Shown piece after piece: positions 60,240-64,000 of a DNA stretch of 64,000 nucleotides. The position numbers and the translations under genes were made by a program. Below the pieces are notes generated by a model, which was not told the DNA's origin, ran no database searches, and saw nothing but the letters and a program-made list of their open reading frames with translations. The DNA is taken from positions 558,001 to 622,000 of the forward strand of contig NZ_RHHP01000001.1 of the NCBI RefSeq assembly GCF_003710815.1. Reading direction: 5' to 3'. Source of the stretch: Brevibacillus centrosporus (GTDB taxonomy: Bacteria > Bacillota > Bacilli > Brevibacillales > Brevibacillaceae). How positions within the stretch are numbered: position 1 is the first letter of the stretch; each line of letters begins with the position of its first letter.

Positions 60240-62159
60240 TCATTTGTCACCAAGATAGATACGAATTTTTCCGCCCTCATTAATTTTTACACCGGGTGCC
60301 GGAGATTGCTGGATGACATACTTTCCTTTGCCCGAGACGACCAGTGGCAGCGTCTCATAAGTCGTAACGACATCTTGCATGGTTTGCCCGACCATATTGG
60401 GAACTTCGATTGGTTCCCGCTCCCCCAAGGCCTTGTTGATTTCTTTGGATATCCCATCTTTGCGTTTCGGGACTCCCATATGCTGCAGCGAGGATTCAAT
60501 AATACTCTTGACGCTTGGAGCGGCGATCAAACCACCGAATGCAAGCGCTTTGGGATTGTCGACGGCAAAGTATACTACAATCTGCGGGTCGTCAGCTGGG
60601 GCGAAGCCGATAAAGGATACGATGTACTCGCCATCCATGTACCGACCGTCCTTAACCTTTTGCGCCGTCCCCGTCTTACCGCCTACTCTGTATCCTTCGA
60701 TGTACGCCTTGTTTCCTGTCCCTTGTGCAACGACACTCTCCAGAGCATAGCGGACTTTTGCGGATGTCTCCGGTGTGATCACCTGTCTGACCTCTGTCGG
60801 CAGGGTCCTGCCAATGACATCGTGCGTTACGCTATCCCGCCATTCCTTGGCGACGTAGGGCTTCATCAGCTTCCCGCCATTGATAGTGGCAGAGACAGCC
60901 GCCATTTGCTGGATAGGCGTCACGGAAACACCCTGCCCAAAAGAGGTCGTCCCCAGTTCAACTGGCCCTACCCGATTGAGGTTAAAGAGCAGTCCATTTT
61001 CTTCTCCAATCAGGTCAACCCCTGTCCTTTGCCCAAACCCGAACTTCTTGATGTAGTCAAAAAGTCTTTCCTTTTGCAACCTTTGTCCCATTGTCACAAA
61101 TCCGGGGTTGCAGGAGTTTTCCACGACTTCAAGCATGGTCTCCTGGCCATGGCCTTGCCGCTTCCAGCAGCGCAGACGCTTCCCTGCGACCGTAATGTAG
61201 CCAGGATCATAGAAACCCTCGTTCAAATTGACTACCCCTTCATTGAGGGCTGCCGCCAGAGTCACGATCTTGAAGGTCGATCCTGGCTCGTAGGTTTTCC
61301 AGATCGGCAGGTTGCGGTTGTATACTTCTGACGGGTAATCTCTGTACTGATCCGGCTGGAAGGTGGGTCTGCTGCCCATCCCTAGAATTTCCCCGGTCTT
61401 CGGATTCATCGCAATCGCCAGGACATCATCTGGCTGGTAGGCTACCACAGCCTGATCAAGCTCCCGTTCAATAAACGACTGAATACTGCTATCGAGAGTC
61501 AGGTACATGTCCATCCCGTCTACCGGTGCCACGTATTCCTCCGATCCCCCGGGCATTACGCGTCCTTTTGCATCAGAGGGAAACGAGATATGTCCTTCTG
61601 TCCCTTTCAAAAAGGGATCATAGATTCTCTCCAGCCCTGTCAGCCCCTGATTATCGATTCCTGTAAAGCCGAGGATGTGTGCCGCCATGGTTCCATTCGG
61701 ATAAAAACGCTTGGTGTCTCCCGCCAAATAAATCCCTGGCAGGTTCAGCTCCTGAATCTTCTTGGCTTTATCCGGGGACAGCTTTTTGCCACCGGGGATT
61801 TGGTCGTTGCTCATCCCTTTTTTCGTAATCGCTTGAAAAACGGCCTCTTCCGGCTGCCCCAAAATGACAGCGAGCTGTTTGGCGGTCTCACGAGAATCCT
61901 TCAGCTGTGCCGGAACAGCCACGACAGTCGGTACACTCACATTGGTAACCAGCTCGTTACCATCGCGATCCAAGATTTTCCCTCGATTTGGTTTGAACTT
62001 GATTTCACGATCCAACAGGTCGTCAGCCATTTGGGCCAGCTTTGGTCCTTCTATCAATTGTACGTACCCTAATCGGGTGATGAGCGCACAATACATCACG
62101 ATGCCGATGATCAAAGCAACAAAAATGCGACGGCGTACAGTAGCATTGGATACCCGCAA
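60240..62159 (-). CDS. spoVD: Sporulation penicillin-binding protein SpoVD, TTG start
   Basis: A 639-aa class B PBP transpeptidase for spore cortex. One membrane helix (about 10-30), the PBP dimerisation domain, SxxK at S294-K297 (GSTFK), SxN in ENSCN and KTG in VGGKTGTAQ are present. A single C-terminal PASTA domain (IEVPNMVGQTMQDVVTTYET) matches SpoVD, whereas the PBP upstream has two. The TTG at 62159 lies 5 nt after GGGGGGAC, inside the 3' arm of a strong hairpin. Confidence 0.95.
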   Translation of the reverse strand: MRVSNATVRRRIFVALIIGIVMYCALITRLGYVQLIEGPKLAQMADDLLDREIKFKPNRGKILDRDGNELVTNVSVPTVVAVPAQLKDSRETAKQLAVILGQPEEAVFQAITKKGMSNDQIPGGKKLSPDKAKKIQELNLPGIYLAGDTKRFYPNGTMAAHILGFTGIDNQGLTGLERIYDPFLKGTEGHISFPSDAKGRVMPGGSEEYVAPVDGMDMYLTLDSSIQSFIERELDQAVVAYQPDDVLAIAMNPKTGEILGMGSRPTFQPDQYRDYPSEVYNRNLPIWKTYEPGSTFKIVTLAAALNEGVVNLNEGFYDPGYITVAGKRLRCWKRQGHGQETMLEVVENSCNPGFVTMGQRLQKERLFDYIKKFGFGQRTGVDLIGEENGLLFNLNRVGPVELGTTSFGQGVSVTPIQQMAAVSATINGGKLMKPYVAKEWRDSVTHDVIGRTLPTEVRQVITPETSAKVRYALESVVAQGTGNKAYIEGYRVGGKTGTAQKVKDGRYMDGEYIVSFIGFAPADDPQIVVYFAVDNPKALAFGGLIAAPSVKSIIESSLQHMGVPKRKDGISKEINKALGEREPIEVPNMVGQTMQDVVTTYETLPLVVSGKGKYVIQQSPAPGVKINEGGKIRIYLGDK

Positions 62160-62164
62160 AGCGA

Positions 62165-62212
62165 GTCCCCCCTCGAATAGGTTGTCTGATTTACCCTATT
62201 CGTCGGGGGGAC
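62165..62212 (-). promoter_or_regulatory. Hairpin burying the spoVD ribosome-binding site
   Basis: On the minus strand GTCCCCCC-GA-CGAATAGG pairs with CCTATTCG-A-GGGGGGAC across a 13-nt loop: two perfect 8-bp stems with a small internal loop. The GGGGGGAC of the 3' arm is the spoVD Shine-Dalgarno sequence. No T-run follows, so this is not a terminator. Confidence 0.8.
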
Positions 62213-62221
62213 GACTTAGAA

Positions 62222-64000
62222 CTATGGACTTGTACTCGTATCTGGGGTTACCGTTTGTCCCGTATCGCTATTCGCAGAGTCCTGTGAATGGGACGGCGGT
62301 GGAGTGCCTCCAGTCGCGCCCCTCTCAGTCCCTGCTTGCGTGTTGACGGGTGGCGTGGTTGCAGTACCAGACTGGTCTTCGACTCCCTGTCCTTCAGGCG
62401 CACCGGTTTGCGTATTTGGATTCGCAGGTGGCGGTTCTGACTCTGAACGCAAAGTGACCTGAATCATCTCCGTTCCACCTAGAACCGTGCCCGGAGGTAT
62501 GCTCTGCGAGGCAACGAAGCCTGCCCCGGTCGCCTTTACCGGTATGTTAACCAATGAACCGAATTCCATGACATCTCTAAGGGATTTGCCCGTGAAATCC
62601 GGCATTTTGGAGCCTTTGACCCGATCGGTGACGAGAACGACCTGACTCCCTGTTACCACTTTCTCATAAGGCGCCGGATATTGCTCGACTACCTTGGTAC
62701 CTGTCCCGATCACGGAGACCGTCAGCTGATCCTGCTTGGCTCTTAGCTGAGCGGCTGTATTGGACATCCCAACAAACTTCGGCAGCGTCACTTCCTGAAC
62801 AGGCGGCTGGGCGGCTGGAGCTGTTTCTGATTTCCCCGTTTTCGACGAAGCCGTTTTAGCTGCCTGAATATCAGGTTGCTGCTGCAAGTACTGCAGGCTC
62901 CGTTCCATGATGGATTTGAAAATCGGGGCAATGATCAGTCTTCCCCATGAAGAATAATATTCGTCTGTAGTCGGATCATCGACCACAACGTAAACGAGCA
63001 GGCGTGGATTGTCTTTTGGTGCAAATCCGATAAAGGAAGCGATGTAATGCCCCTCCATGATCTTCCCTGTATTCGGATCGTATTTTTGAGCGGTACCGGT
63101 TTTACCTGCAACATGGTAGCCTTCAATCTGATAGGCTTTCCCTGTCCCGGCATCCCCTTCGACGACTGTCTCCAAAATATCTCGCGTTTGCTTGGCTGTC
63201 GCTGCACTCACGACGCGGCGCACTACCTCGCGCTCCGATCGTTTTAATACTGCACCTGTGTGCGGATCACGCAGCTCTTTTACAATATGCGGTTTTAACA
63301 GCTCTCCGCCATTGGCTATCGCACCGACTGCTGCAATCTGCTGAATCGCTGTAACGGTTACCCCTTGTCCAAAGGTCGTAACGGCCCAGTCACGCGGAGA
63401 CTGCGGCTTTTCGAGGTTGATCAAGTTCCCCTTCTTCTCATAAGGAAGCTCGATTCCCGTCATGGAACCAATCCCGAACTTGGCAAAGTAGTCCTTCAGC
63501 TTTTCCAGCTTCAGCTTTTCATAGCCGAGTATGACAAACACCACGTTACTGGAGCGCTGTACCCCTTCCAGGTAACTAATGCGCCCCCACCCTTGTCCGT
63601 TGTTATGGTCACGGATAGGAATTTGCCCTTTGATCGTATATGTACCTGATTGATAGGTATCGTTTGGATTAAACAAGCCTTCCTCGATCGCCGCCGCAAG
63701 GGTAATAATCTTGAAAGTCGAGCCCGGCTCAAACATCGTGGTGACCGCGTGATTCGTATAGTTCGTAATTCCGTTATAATACGTGTTTGGATTGAACTGA
63801 GAGCGGTTGCCCATCGCCAAAATTTCACCGGTCTGCGGGTCGGAAACCACCACAGTGAGTCCCTTTGGCTTGAAATCGCGTTCTGCCTTGTCCAGTGCCT
63901 GCTCGACGTAATCCTGGATTTGGCGATCGATGGTCAGGTAGACGTTATCACCGTCTTTGGCAGGCTTGTACTTTCGTTCACCATCCGGAAGCTGGTAACC
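62222..64000 (-). CDS. pbpB: Division penicillin-binding protein PBP2B-like, 5' end outside window
   Basis: At least 592 codons of a class B PBP, open at the right window edge. The SxxK site is in FEPGSTFKII, SxN in QRSSNVVF and KTG in VAGKTGTAQK. Two C-terminal PASTA domains follow (LPKFVGMSNTAAQLRAKQD and MPDFTGKSLRDVMEFGS), as in septal PBP2B. The last 60 residues are Pro/Thr/Gly-rich. It transpeptidates septal peptidoglycan with FtsW. Confidence 0.92.
   Translation of the reverse strand, partial: GYQLPDGERKYKPAKDGDNVYLTIDRQIQDYVEQALDKAERDFKPKGLTVVVSDPQTGEILAMGNRSQFNPNTYYNGITNYTNHAVTTMFEPGSTFKIITLAAAIEEGLFNPNDTYQSGTYTIKGQIPIRDHNNGQGWGRISYLEGVQRSSNVVFVILGYEKLKLEKLKDYFAKFGIGSMTGIELPYEKKGNLINLEKPQSPRDWAVTTFGQGVTVTAIQQIAAVGAIANGGELLKPHIVKELRDPHTGAVLKRSEREVVRRVVSAATAKQTRDILETVVEGDAGTGKAYQIEGYHVAGKTGTAQKYDPNTGKIMEGHYIASFIGFAPKDNPRLLVYVVVDDPTTDEYYSSWGRLIIAPIFKSIMERSLQYLQQQPDIQAAKTASSKTGKSETAPAAQPPVQEVTLPKFVGMSNTAAQLRAKQDQLTVSVIGTGTKVVEQYPAPYEKVVTGSQVVLVTDRVKGSKMPDFTGKSLRDVMEFGSLVNIPVKATGAGFVASQSIPPGTVLGGTEMIQVTLRSESEPPPANPNTQTGAPEGQGVEDQSGTATTPPVNTQAGTERGATGGTPPPSHSQDSANSDTGQTVTPDTSTSP

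Overview
The window reads as chromosome of an endospore-forming, meso-DAP-walled Bacillota. The gene families and the dcw gene order point to a Brevibacillus-like Paenibacillaceae member; this is inferred from gene content, not from a marker gene. Almost everything lies on the minus strand. I see no tRNA, rRNA, insertion sequence, prophage gene or CRISPR array.

Right part (about 36-64 kb, read right to left): a complete division and cell-wall cluster runs pbpB (5' end outside the window), spoVD, murE, mraY, murD, spoVE, murG, murB, murA, divIB, ylxW, ylxX, sbp, ftsA, ftsZ. It continues into the sporulation block spoIIGA-sigE-sigG, then ylmC, ylmD, ylmE, sepF, ylmG, ylmH, divIVA and T-box-controlled ileS. 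Several control signals can be read directly: a SigH-type promoter before ftsA, a TTGACA/TATACT pair with a 21-nt spacer before spoIIGA, a SigF-type promoter with a 14-nt spacer before sigG, and a hairpin that buries the spoVD ribosome-binding site.

Middle part (about 5.8-35.8 kb): in Bacillus subtilis the ileS-side DksA-like gene (ylyA) sits directly before lspA. Here about 28 kb of other genes separate them. From right to left these are: a YteA/DksA-like gene with an enolase-superfamily gene and an MFS gene; a Nudix hydrolase and a flavoprotein; an LCP-family gene; an Hsp20-like gene; the spore-coat permeability operon gerPABCDEF behind a SigK-type promoter; a squalene-hopene/sporulene cyclase; a DUF2515 gene; topB; a PspA-DUF350-DUF4178-DUF4247 envelope-stress group with a near-perfect SigW-type promoter; an acyl-CoA ligase; and a seven-ORF operon for alpha-glucan metabolism. 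That operon holds two tiny coupled ORFs, a DUF4912 protein, a GH57-glycosyltransferase fusion, a nucleotidyltransferase fused to a degenerate phosphomutase, a GH15 enzyme and an intact phosphohexomutase. A kinase-like gene then precedes lspA.

Left part (0-5.8 kb): lspA, rluD, a VOC-family gene, a secreted beta-propeller protein, then the start of the pyrimidine operon (pyrR, pyrP). Each of the two pyr genes has its own PyrR-binding loop and terminator.

The best candidates for something new are the alpha-glucan operon with its leader ORFs and pseudo-mutase, the ribosome-site-burying hairpin of spoVD, and a small two-hairpin repeat found in the pyrP leader and downstream of ftsZ.
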